Part shown: positions 28,462 through 35,996 of the stretch, in pieces | Layout of the letters: each line of letters opens with the position of its first letter | Numbering within the stretch: the stretch's first letter is position 1 | Notes under the pieces: model-generated | What the model was told of the DNA's origin: nothing | The model's database searches: none | Seen by the model: only the letters and a program-made list of their open reading frames with translations | Made by a program: the position numbers and the translations under genes | NCBI RefSeq assembly: GCF_000007605.1 | Contig: NC_003361.3 | Span: 186,001-250,000 of the forward strand | DNA from: Chlamydia caviae GPIC | GTDB taxonomy: Bacteria > Chlamydiota > Chlamydiia > Chlamydiales > Chlamydiaceae | Reading direction: 5' to 3' | DNA: 64,000 nt

Positions 28462-28548
28462 GGAGAGGTGTCCGAGTGGCTTAAGGAGCACGCTTGGAAA
28501 GCGTGTGTGCGTTAACGCGTACCGAGGGTTCGAATCCCTCTCTCTCCG
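28462..28548 (+). tRNA. tRNA-Ser (anticodon GGA)
   Basis: 87-nt class II tRNA with a long variable arm (GTGTGCGTTAACGCGTACC region). The acceptor GGAGAGG pairs with TCTCTCC (one G-T pair); the anticodon loop TTGGAAA gives anticodon GGA, reading UCC and UCU; the T arm is GAGGGTTCGAATCCCTC. The discriminator is G and CCA is not encoded. Confidence 0.97.
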
Positions 28549-28678
28549 TCAACTTTCTAAAAATCTATTCTTCCCCACAACACCAGTTTGTTAACTAAAA
28601 ATAAAAGTTGAGAAATATCCTTTTCTATTTTTTATTCTTGTATATCAAGAATATTTGCTTTAATGTGTTCTGATTTTT

Positions 28679-28773
28679 CAATTCTCTAGAACCTTTAAAC
28701 GTGTGAATCTTTGCTGTTTAGACGAAAAAAAGTTTTTAGAACCTGCTCGAGTTAATACTTGCGAAGGGAGTTG
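28679..28773 (+). promoter_or_regulatory. TPP riboswitch-like leader of thiE-thiM
   Basis: The 3' half (GAACCTGCTCGAGTTAATAC at 28739-28758, then TTGCGAAGGGA) closely follows the thi-box pattern GAACCTGATCTGGTTAATACCAGCGTAGGGA. The closing helix forms completely: CAATTCTC (28679-28686) pairs with GGGAGTTG (28766-28773), using two G-T pairs. The stem CGAG/CTTG in the pyrophosphate arm also pairs. The pyrimidine-sensing arm is atypical: a stem TAAACG/TGTTTA can form, but the conserved CTGAGA is only loosely matched by TTTAGACGA. Position upstream of two thiamine genes supports the call. It may be a diverged or partly degenerate TPP switch. Confidence 0.65.
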
Positions 28774-28820
28774 TGTTCATTTCTGTTCTTAAAGATTTTC
28801 TTTAGGAATATGTTAACTTC

Positions 28821-28857
28821 TTCTCTCTTGCGTAAACGTGTGTATATGTAGGGAGGA
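28821..28857 (+). promoter_or_regulatory. possible Shine-Dalgarno-sequestering hairpin of thiE
   Basis: TTCTCTC (28821-28827) can pair with the ribosome-binding site GGGAGGA (28851-28857) using two G-T pairs. That would let the upstream riboswitch-like element control translation. Pairing seen by eye; function inferred. Confidence 0.35.
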
Positions 28858-28862
28858 AACCT

Positions 28863-29501
28863 TTGGAAGAAGACTTTTTCAAACTCATTCTAATCACCGA
28901 TAGACAAAACATCCCTATGGAGGAATACCTGGACTTTGTATCCGCTTGCGTGCAATCGGGAGTGACTGCAGTTCAACTTCGTGAAAAGGGACTTTCGCAT
29001 AGGGAGCTTCTAAGTTTTGGAGGAGCATTAAAATCCATTTTAGACCCTTTGGATATCCCTTTAATTGTTAGCGATAGCGTATCTGTATGTTTAGATTTGG
29101 ATGCTTCAGGTGTCCATTTAGGACAAACAGATGGGGATGTTATAGAAGCTAGAGAGCTTCTAGGCCCTGATAAAATTATAGGATGGAATGTCCATACTCT
29201 TGATCAGCTGCTCAACGCTAATACTTTACCCATTGATTATTTAGGATTAAGTGCGTTGTTTGCGACTGAGAATAAGCCTGAAGCTACTGATCTTTGGGGT
29301 TTTTCTGGTTTAGAGCAAGCCGTTTCTCTATGTGAACACCCTATAGTTGCCGTTGGCGGTATTGATGAAAGTAATGCCGGAAATGTTGTAGAAGCTGGTG
29401 CTGCGGGGATTGCCGCTATAGGCGCATTCCATTCTGCGCACAATCCAGGTTTAGCAACAAAAGCACTAAGAGAAATTGTTGATAGGGGACTTAGATGCTA
29501 G
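28863..29501 (+). CDS. thiE: thiamine-phosphate synthase
   Basis: Joins hydroxymethylpyrimidine pyrophosphate with hydroxyethylthiazole phosphate to give thiamine monophosphate. A (beta/alpha)8 protein of 212 residues, normal length. The pyrophosphate/pyrimidine site is seen in GVTAVQLREKGLSHRELL (about 33-50) and VSDSVSVCLDLDASGVHLGQTD (about 69-90); the C-terminal phosphate loop is PIVAVGGIDESNAG and AAGIAAIGAF. The TTG start at 28863 is chosen because AGGGAGGAAAC lies immediately upstream and the first in-frame ATG is 18 codons later, inside the fold. It overlaps thiM by 7 nt. Confidence 0.93.
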   Translation: MEEDFFKLILITDRQNIPMEEYLDFVSACVQSGVTAVQLREKGLSHRELLSFGGALKSILDPLDIPLIVSDSVSVCLDLDASGVHLGQTDGDVIEARELLGPDKIIGWNVHTLDQLLNANTLPIDYLGLSALFATENKPEATDLWGFSGLEQAVSLCEHPIVAVGGIDESNAGNVVEAGAAGIAAIGAFHSAHNPGLATKALREIVDRGLRC

Positions 29502-30283
29502 AGCAGATGTATGAAGCATTGCAACGTTTAAGAAAGGAAAAGCCTGTAATTTTAAATATTACAAACTACGTTTCTATGGATTTCCTCGCCAATTGCTTTC
29601 TAGCTATTGGAGCATCACCTATTATGAGTGTCTCTGATTTAGAGTTGGAAGAGTTAATAGGACTGAGTTCTGCGGTTTATCTGAACATTGGGACTTTAGA
29701 TCATCTATTTATCCAAAGATCTTACAGAGCAGTAGATATTGCTATCAGGCAAAACAAGCCGATAATTTTTGATCCGGTAGGTTCAGGGACGACAAAAATT
29801 AGAACAGAGGTTTCCCATCATCTTCTTGCCCACTCTACGATTGTTCGAGGAAATGCTAGTAAGATTCTTTCTTTCGGAGATCTTTCTATAAAAACACGTG
29901 GTGTAGATTCTGCTAACACCACGCATGATGCTAAAGAAACAGCAATTGCTTTAGCTAATGAATGTTTATGTGGTTGTGCTATTGCTGTTACCGGCGCTGT
30001 AGATTTTATTACTGATGGGAAGCGTAGTGCAACTATAGAGCTGGGAGATCCGTTAATGTCTCATGTTACGGGCATGGGGTGTTCTTTAACAGGAGTCCTT
30101 GCTGCGTTTAGATCAGTAATTGACGATTCTTTTGAAGCTGCACGATTAGGTGTAGAATACTTCTCTCTTTGTGGCATGTTGGCTCGTGAGCGTTGTGAAG
30201 GTCCTGGGCTATTCAAAGCCTATTTTCTTGATGAACTCTACGCTGCGGACTTTGATAGAATGCGTCGTTATTACGAGCAATAG
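29495..30283 (+). CDS. thiM: hydroxyethylthiazole kinase
   Basis: Phosphorylates the thiazole moiety of thiamine, the salvage entry point; ribokinase-like fold, 262 residues. Recognised from PVILNITNYVSMDFLANCFLAIGASPIM (about 17-44), the GNIGTLD-like YLNIGTLD, KPIIFDPVGSG (about 90), IVRGNASKI (about 112) and the active-site ATP loop HVTGMGCSLTGVLAAF (about 191), where Cys replaces the more usual aspartate position, as is normal for ThiM. Translationally coupled to thiE by overlap. No thiD or thiL is in the window, so HMP phosphorylation and TMP-to-TPP conversion would need other genes or host supply. Confidence 0.93.
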   Translation: MLEQMYEALQRLRKEKPVILNITNYVSMDFLANCFLAIGASPIMSVSDLELEELIGLSSAVYLNIGTLDHLFIQRSYRAVDIAIRQNKPIIFDPVGSGTTKIRTEVSHHLLAHSTIVRGNASKILSFGDLSIKTRGVDSANTTHDAKETAIALANECLCGCAIAVTGAVDFITDGKRSATIELGDPLMSHVTGMGCSLTGVLAAFRSVIDDSFEAARLGVEYFSLCGMLARERCEGPGLFKAYFLDELYAADFDRMRRYYEQ

Positions 30284-30331
30284 AAGTTTTAAGCAGTCTA
30301 CTCTTTAGAACGCATTCTCGTTCTATCTTTA

Positions 30332-30374
30332 GTTTTGTAATTGAGAACCTATGTAGGTTCTACAATTACAAAAC
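30332..30374. terminator. long bidirectional terminator between thiM and pmpB
   Basis: A 20-bp stem with one bulged A: GTTTTGTAATTG then AGAACCTA (30332-30351) pairs with TAGGTTCT then CAATTACAAAAC. It sits between convergent thiM and pmpB. The arms carry T-rich or A-rich ends on both strands, so it can stop transcription from either side. Confidence 0.8.
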
Positions 30375-30408
30375 AAGTTATCTAGAACAAATCCTTAGCT
30401 TACTAGCC

Positions 30409-33400
30409 CTAGAAGATCATACGTGCGCCGCAGTTGGCTATTTGTGTTAACGAAGACATTCCAGCATCTACAGTATAGGTACCATAGAGTGTCCAGTATG
30501 GTCCTAGATAGATTTGTGAACTACACTCCATTCTTCCTGTGTTTCTTGCAGGAATTACACTAGAAACTTCACCAGTTTGTCCTGTGGAATTAATTCTGTA
30601 AGTACATTCAGGATGATTTCTATAAATCACAGGAACATAAGCAACAGAGAGCTTGTTGTACATCAGGATATCGTGATGTAATAAAGCTCCTTCAAAGACG
30701 AAACCTAAAGGTGTAGCTAGGTTTCTATAAGCGAAAGAGTTGAATGTTCTAGGATCGTAGTCAACTTCTGTAAATTGCTTTTGACGTACTCCTGTATATT
30801 CTGCTTCTGAGTAGAAGGAGAATCTTGTCGTCGAGTTATGAGAAGGCTCTTTTAAATCAAGAACGATACGAATATCAAATAACCAGCCGAGATCTTCCCA
30901 ATTTCCAAGATTGCGCTCTTGAATGGTTGGGTAGTAGGTGGTTGTATCGTGCTTCATATAGCCATAAGTCACCAACCCTTGGAAAAGTATGGGGCGAGGA
31001 GCTTTTGTTTGTCTATGAGGTAAATAGAAGGATCTACCCGCATATAACGTTCCTTGGAAAGAGTGATCGGAACCTTTATGCTTGTATTGCCCAGCAGTCT
31101 TTTCAGATTTAGCATGTCCGAAGACTTGGCTAAATGAAGCTCCTAGAATAAACTCAGGGCGTGGTTTAGCATCTATAGCGAGTGAGTAGCCACGGCTATG
31201 GTAAGAGAAGGATCTTGCCTCTTCTCCTTCATCTTTTTGTAAGAAGGATCCGATACCGCATAACCAAAGGTTATTGTAAGCAGCGTCGTCAAACCGTGCG
31301 TTATTAAGCATGTTGTTGACGATACCCTGTTTTACGGCAATCAGGGAGTTTTGAGAACCGAGAATAGAGTTCACATAGAAGTAATTGTCACGAGGAATAT
31401 AGACCCAGCGACGGTATTCTTCAAACTTCCAGTTAGCTTGTAGCTTGCCATTTGTATTTGTTGTATCTAGTGTCCAGGTACCAATATAACCTTTTTTAGG
31501 TTTGGTATCCCCAGCTAAAGTTAGATCAGAAATCTCTACCTTGCTAGAGTCTGGGAGTTTCAATAACTCAATTTGACGATCTTGACCTAAGTCAGGATTT
31601 TGGTAGAAGACTCCCGAAGGATCGATAAGGGTCAGTATTCCTGTTAGATAGATTTTTTCCTGATTTACATCAGGTTGAGCTTTATTCGCTTGTACAAGCG
31701 CTTTCTTCTCACCTTTTTGACCTTTAGGTCCTGCTACTCGCGTAGGCTCCACGCCTAATTTCAAAGCAGGAGGGGAAGCAGCGTTGCCGTCTTGGGCAAG
31801 AACCTCACTAAAATCAATAGTAAGGTTATTAATTGCTATACCTCCGGTCGTTCCGCCGCTACCACCTGTAGGTTTTCGTGTGGATAATATGGATCCTGGT
31901 CCCATAACGAGAGAAGATCCAGCTTTCTGATCAAAGGAAATAACATTCAACTCTGCATTTTTTCCTAATACTAATGTCCCGCTGTGTAAAACAGCCTTTT
32001 GAGGAATGAAGGACTTATGCTCATGAAGCTCTCCGGAGAATAGTATGGTTCCCGTGTAGCTTGATGGAGTCCCTGGAGATGAAGAGGGGGCTTTGTTGAT
32101 GTCTAGAGTATTGTAACCACTAGTTTTAGATGTTGTGATGTTTACAGCATCATAGAAATTGATGGATTGATTTTCAGCAGCATTAAGAGTGAGCTTAACT
32201 TTCCCTGCTATACTACAAAAAGACGTGGCGTCTTGCTGTGCTGTAGGTAGGCATTGGTTGTTTTTAAATGTGATGTTACCACTTAAAGCTGTAAGATTAA
32301 GCACAGCATCATCACTGCCGCTAGCAGGTTCTCCATAAATTGCAGCGCCTAAGTTTTTAACAGAAGCTGTTTGATTTGATCCTTGAGTGTTTGTTGCTGG
32401 AGTTTGTGCTAAGGTGACCTTGTTATTCAGGAACGACACAGACGCAGAAGCTGTAATGTCTGCCTGTTTTGTGAAATAAATCGCACTACCATCGTTTGCA
32501 GAACTATTGTTGGAGAAGTTCATGTATCCTTTTGGAATGGATAGGGTAGCTGCGTAGATAGTTCCACGATTTTTAGCTATGTTTTCTTCAAAGTAACAGT
32601 AGGAGGAATCGGTAAATTCTACCTTGCCGTCTGAACCGTTTGTGCTATTTTTACAGCCGATTGCCGAGCCATTTTCTGCCGAGTTGCCTTGGAAAAATAG
32701 TGCTTGGTTTCCTGTGAATGTAACGCTAGTTGTTCCTGCAATAGCCCCACCAAAGGTTCCCTTTGGAGTGATTTGTAGAGCTGACCCAGAAGACTCTGAT
32801 GGAGTGCATAAGGCTGAGTTATTAACAAAGTAGATCGATTGAGAACAATTTTCAATCGTCACAGCAGGAGCATAGATAGCCCCACCTGCTACCTGGCCTG
32901 TTGTTGCACATCGTTTTGTAGTTGCAGAGTTTTCTGAGAAGGTTAGCTTCCCTTTGCTATTTTGTAGTTTAAAGGAGGTCTTAGCATAGATAGCCCCACC
33001 TTGAACATTAGGATCTGTAGGAGAATTATTAGTTGAGAGAGTCGCATTTTTATCAATGGCTTGGTTCCCAGAGAATGTACAATCCCCGACTAATTCTTTT
33101 AAGATAAGTTCTTCAGCATAGATAGCACCGCCAATAATGTCTGTAGGAACAGTAGTATTGTTACCAGACTCTGTTTTTACAGCTGAGGTAGTCTCTGCTT
33201 TGTTATTGCTTACAGTGAATTCTTCAGGAAGATTTGTGCAGGTAAGTTTTTTCGCATAGATAGCGCCGCCAGCTTCTTTTGCCGTATTTCCTGAGATATT
33301 TGAAACTTCAACACCATCAAGAGTCAATTCTTCTGTAAAGTAGAGACCTCCACCAAATTTTCCTGCGGAATTTCCTGAGATATTTAAATGATCAAGACGG

Positions 33401-35796
33401 GAGATTTTTCCTTTTTTACCGTAAACACCCCCACCATTTTCTGAGGCAGCGTTTTTCGTAACGTTTGTTGTAACGATGAAGTCAACTTTGAAATCCAAAT
33501 CATCTGGATTAGCTTGTCCAGCAGAACCAACAGCACCATTTGCAGGTATCTCTTGTGTACAAAGACCAGCACCATTTTTAGCTTGGTTTTGATCAATATC
33601 AATTAACTCAAGATTGGTGAAGGAGGCTTTCTTAGTGTAAACACCCCCGCCATGTTCCGTAGCTGTATTTCCAGTAATCACAGCACTTCCAAATACAGGA
33701 CCTGTAGTTGTCGTAGAGGAAGAGTCTGGATTAGGGACGGTAAAAGTAAGCTCTTTGGGAATGTGGGCTCCGCCACCACTTTTGCTGGAGGTGTTGTTTA
33801 TCAAACAAAAGCTCTCTAAATTTGATAAGTTTAGAGATTTCTCCGCAGCGAGGCAGAGACCCCCACCATTTTCTTCGGCAACGTTACCCTTAAAGAGTGT
33901 TTTCCCTGTAAGGTTGGAGAATGTCACATCGCTTTCACAGTAGAGTCCACCACCGGATTTTTTTGAGGTGTTTGTGGTGAATTGTATTCTATGAGAATTT
34001 TCACATGTGAGAGTGCCTTTAACATAGGCGCCCCCACCATGATCTGTAGCTTGGTTATTTAGGAATTCTAAAATTGAAGTAATCTTAGATACGCTAAGGT
34101 TTTTCTCAACATAGAGACCTCCACCTTTTCCCAAAGGAGGCGTATCAGCAGGTGCAGATTGCTGGGCTGCTGACTGAGAGGAAGCCGCGCCAGTAGCAGC
34201 AGAAGCAACAACAGCTTTTTCTTTGGAGGGTATAGTGAGGGTAATGTCGTAGTTGCCAGCTCTGTTAGCTCCAAAATATGCTTGAGATAGGTTTGTGAGC
34301 GTTATGTCTCCTAAGCAGTAAATGCCTCCACCACCGGTTTTCCCGTTATTACCGTTAAACTGAGTGAGGGTAGAGGAATCGCTTATTGTAAGATTCTCTT
34401 TTGCATAAATGGCACCTCCTTGTGCATCCGCGGAGTTGCTTTGGAATTTTAAATTAGCCACTTTGTCGATGGAGATCGCTTTATTTCCATAAATCGCTCC
34501 TCCAGATCCTGTGGCAGTATTTAATATGAACAGGGTATCTTCAGAACCATCATGAATCGTAATGGTATCTAAACCGAAAATGGCGCCCCCACATCCTTTG
34601 ATAGTAGTGTCTTTTACATCTGGAGCGGCAGCTGGTGCACTGGAAGAAGCAAGAATACTGGAAACTTTAGGAGCCGCTGGCGTTGCAGCAGCTTTTGCTT
34701 TTTTCGTTGTTTCGATTTGCTCTTTGATGGTGTCAATAATATGAGGGAATTCTGCAGAGTTTTTCCTGAAAGTCATATCTTTGTAAGTAGAGATGACAAT
34801 GGCGCCTTGAGCGAAGATGGCACCGCCGTTTCCTGCAGTTTCTGTTGTATATGTAGGGAGCGTAGGAGTTTGAGATCCTGCATCCGCCTTGTTTGTTTGT
34901 GCGATATATCCAGGAGAGATGCTTCGTAAACTAGAGGGAGAGGTTCCATCTGGAGTTGCTGGTTGAATAGGGATTAGAGGAACAGGAACGCGCGCAGCGT
35001 TATTTGTAAATTCAATAGAATTCAGGATATGTTGAATTGTCAGTGTAGAATCTGTAAATAGAGCGCCCCCAGCTTCTTGAGATAGGTTATCTTTAAAGGT
35101 AACATTTTCTAATCCATCAAAAGATATAGGACCTTTGGAGTATACTGCTCCTCCTTTTCCTGTCATTTTGATTAGAGAGCAGGAGATAGATCCTGGATTT
35201 CCCGCGTGGGTAATAAATGATAAGGGGCCGCCTTGGTCATTGTAGAAAGCTCCTCCACCTTTAGGGGTAGGAGTGGAAGTCACGCTGTCAGCAGTCGTTG
35301 TCGTAGTTGCAATGGGAAAGCTTAGTGCATAAGGTCGTGCAGATGTTAGGTTGCTAAGATCAATATTTCCTTGATGCAATCGCGAAAAATGAGCGCATGA
35401 TGATGAGCTTAGATTTTGCAGGATAGATAGATACAGCTTTTCACGAGGTTGAAGAAAGCTAATTTGTGCCGTTGCCTGCTGTTGTTTAGTACTGGCTGAA
35501 CTGTCGGAACCATCTGAGCCGCCGCTTGAAGATTCTGGCTCACTGGGTTGCAGAGGGGGCATGGGCTTAGGGATGGGAATGTTTGTAAATGTTGTAAATG
35601 AAACATTCCCCGAGATGATGTACGTCGTTCCAGTGTAATTTTCTGTAGTTTGCGTGAAGTTATTCGACTGAGAATCTGACAAAGAGAACCCAGATCCTCT
35701 ATAACTGGAGTTTAATTCTTTCGAAACGGGTTCACTAAATACTGTAATCGAGGGGAGCACGGCAGCAAAAACAGCTGTAGCTGATAGCCACTTCAT
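30409..35796 (-). CDS. pmpB: polymorphic outer-membrane autotransporter, PmpB type
   Basis: A 1795-residue type V autotransporter. The start MKWLSATAVFAAVLPS is essentially that of PmpB in C. trachomatis, so the ATG at 35796 is preferred over one eight codons upstream. A signal peptide is followed by a low-complexity Ser/Pro/Gln-rich stretch, and then a passenger with about twenty GGA[I/L/V]-type repeats (GGAIYAK, GGGLYCE, GGGVYTK), each near an F-x-x-N motif (FSNN, FTNN, FKGN), which folds as a beta helix. The middle domain, then an outer-membrane beta-barrel of about 280 residues, ends in a terminal Phe (RMIF). Pmps act as adhesins and vary antigenically. The gene lies 200 nt downstream of pmpA. 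A G6/C6 tract at 35881-35886 lies just upstream. Confidence 0.94.
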   Translation of the reverse strand: MKWLSATAVFAAVLPSITVFSEPVSKELNSSYRGSGFSLSDSQSNNFTQTTENYTGTTYIISGNVSFTTFTNIPIPKPMPPLQPSEPESSSGGSDGSDSSASTKQQQATAQISFLQPREKLYLSILQNLSSSSCAHFSRLHQGNIDLSNLTSARPYALSFPIATTTTTADSVTSTPTPKGGGAFYNDQGGPLSFITHAGNPGSISCSLIKMTGKGGAVYSKGPISFDGLENVTFKDNLSQEAGGALFTDSTLTIQHILNSIEFTNNAARVPVPLIPIQPATPDGTSPSSLRSISPGYIAQTNKADAGSQTPTLPTYTTETAGNGGAIFAQGAIVISTYKDMTFRKNSAEFPHIIDTIKEQIETTKKAKAAATPAAPKVSSILASSSAPAAAPDVKDTTIKGCGGAIFGLDTITIHDGSEDTLFILNTATGSGGAIYGNKAISIDKVANLKFQSNSADAQGGAIYAKENLTISDSSTLTQFNGNNGKTGGGGIYCLGDITLTNLSQAYFGANRAGNYDITLTIPSKEKAVVASAATGAASSQSAAQQSAPADTPPLGKGGGLYVEKNLSVSKITSILEFLNNQATDHGGGAYVKGTLTCENSHRIQFTTNTSKKSGGGLYCESDVTFSNLTGKTLFKGNVAEENGGGLCLAAEKSLNLSNLESFCLINNTSSKSGGGAHIPKELTFTVPNPDSSSTTTTGPVFGSAVITGNTATEHGGGVYTKKASFTNLELIDIDQNQAKNGAGLCTQEIPANGAVGSAGQANPDDLDFKVDFIVTTNVTKNAASENGGGVYGKKGKISRLDHLNISGNSAGKFGGGLYFTEELTLDGVEVSNISGNTAKEAGGAIYAKKLTCTNLPEEFTVSNNKAETTSAVKTESGNNTTVPTDIIGGAIYAEELILKELVGDCTFSGNQAIDKNATLSTNNSPTDPNVQGGAIYAKTSFKLQNSKGKLTFSENSATTKRCATTGQVAGGAIYAPAVTIENCSQSIYFVNNSALCTPSESSGSALQITPKGTFGGAIAGTTSVTFTGNQALFFQGNSAENGSAIGCKNSTNGSDGKVEFTDSSYCYFEENIAKNRGTIYAATLSIPKGYMNFSNNSSANDGSAIYFTKQADITASASVSFLNNKVTLAQTPATNTQGSNQTASVKNLGAAIYGEPASGSDDAVLNLTALSGNITFKNNQCLPTAQQDATSFCSIAGKVKLTLNAAENQSINFYDAVNITTSKTSGYNTLDINKAPSSSPGTPSSYTGTILFSGELHEHKSFIPQKAVLHSGTLVLGKNAELNVISFDQKAGSSLVMGPGSILSTRKPTGGSGGTTGGIAINNLTIDFSEVLAQDGNAASPPALKLGVEPTRVAGPKGQKGEKKALVQANKAQPDVNQEKIYLTGILTLIDPSGVFYQNPDLGQDRQIELLKLPDSSKVEISDLTLAGDTKPKKGYIGTWTLDTTNTNGKLQANWKFEEYRRWVYIPRDNYFYVNSILGSQNSLIAVKQGIVNNMLNNARFDDAAYNNLWLCGIGSFLQKDEGEEARSFSYHSRGYSLAIDAKPRPEFILGASFSQVFGHAKSEKTAGQYKHKGSDHSFQGTLYAGRSFYLPHRQTKAPRPILFQGLVTYGYMKHDTTTYYPTIQERNLGNWEDLGWLFDIRIVLDLKEPSHNSTTRFSFYSEAEYTGVRQKQFTEVDYDPRTFNSFAYRNLATPLGFVFEGALLHHDILMYNKLSVAYVPVIYRNHPECTYRINSTGQTGEVSSVIPARNTGRMECSSQIYLGPYWTLYGTYTVDAGMSSLTQIANCGARMIF

Positions 35797-35894
35797 AGAA
35801 CAAAAACCTACTGCGAACATTCACTGACTAGATATGTGTTAGATAAATCAGAAAGATAAATTAGGCAAGGGATAATAAAAGGGGGGCAAGAAAG

Positions 35895-35951
35895 ATCAAG
35901 ATATTAAAGATGAGCTTTAGGGAGACAGGAGCGCATCCATAATATCTTGAT
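35895..35951 (-). terminator. inverted repeat between pmpA and pmpB
   Basis: Perfect 11-bp arms ATCAAGATATT (35895-35905) and AATATCTTGAT (35941-35951) around a 35-nt loop. It follows the pmpA stop on the minus strand and precedes the pmpB promoter region. Downstream on that strand is CTTTCTTGCC followed by TTTTATTAT. It could end or attenuate the pmpA transcript. Confidence 0.5.
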
Positions 35952-35996
35952 GAATGTTATCCATAATCGCTAACAAAGTTCCCAGTCAAGGAAAAT

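Noticed and set aside
35881..35886. Phase-variable homopolymer controlling pmpB
   Set aside because: Only six bases long, shorter than tracts known to slip often; kept as a low-level observation only.
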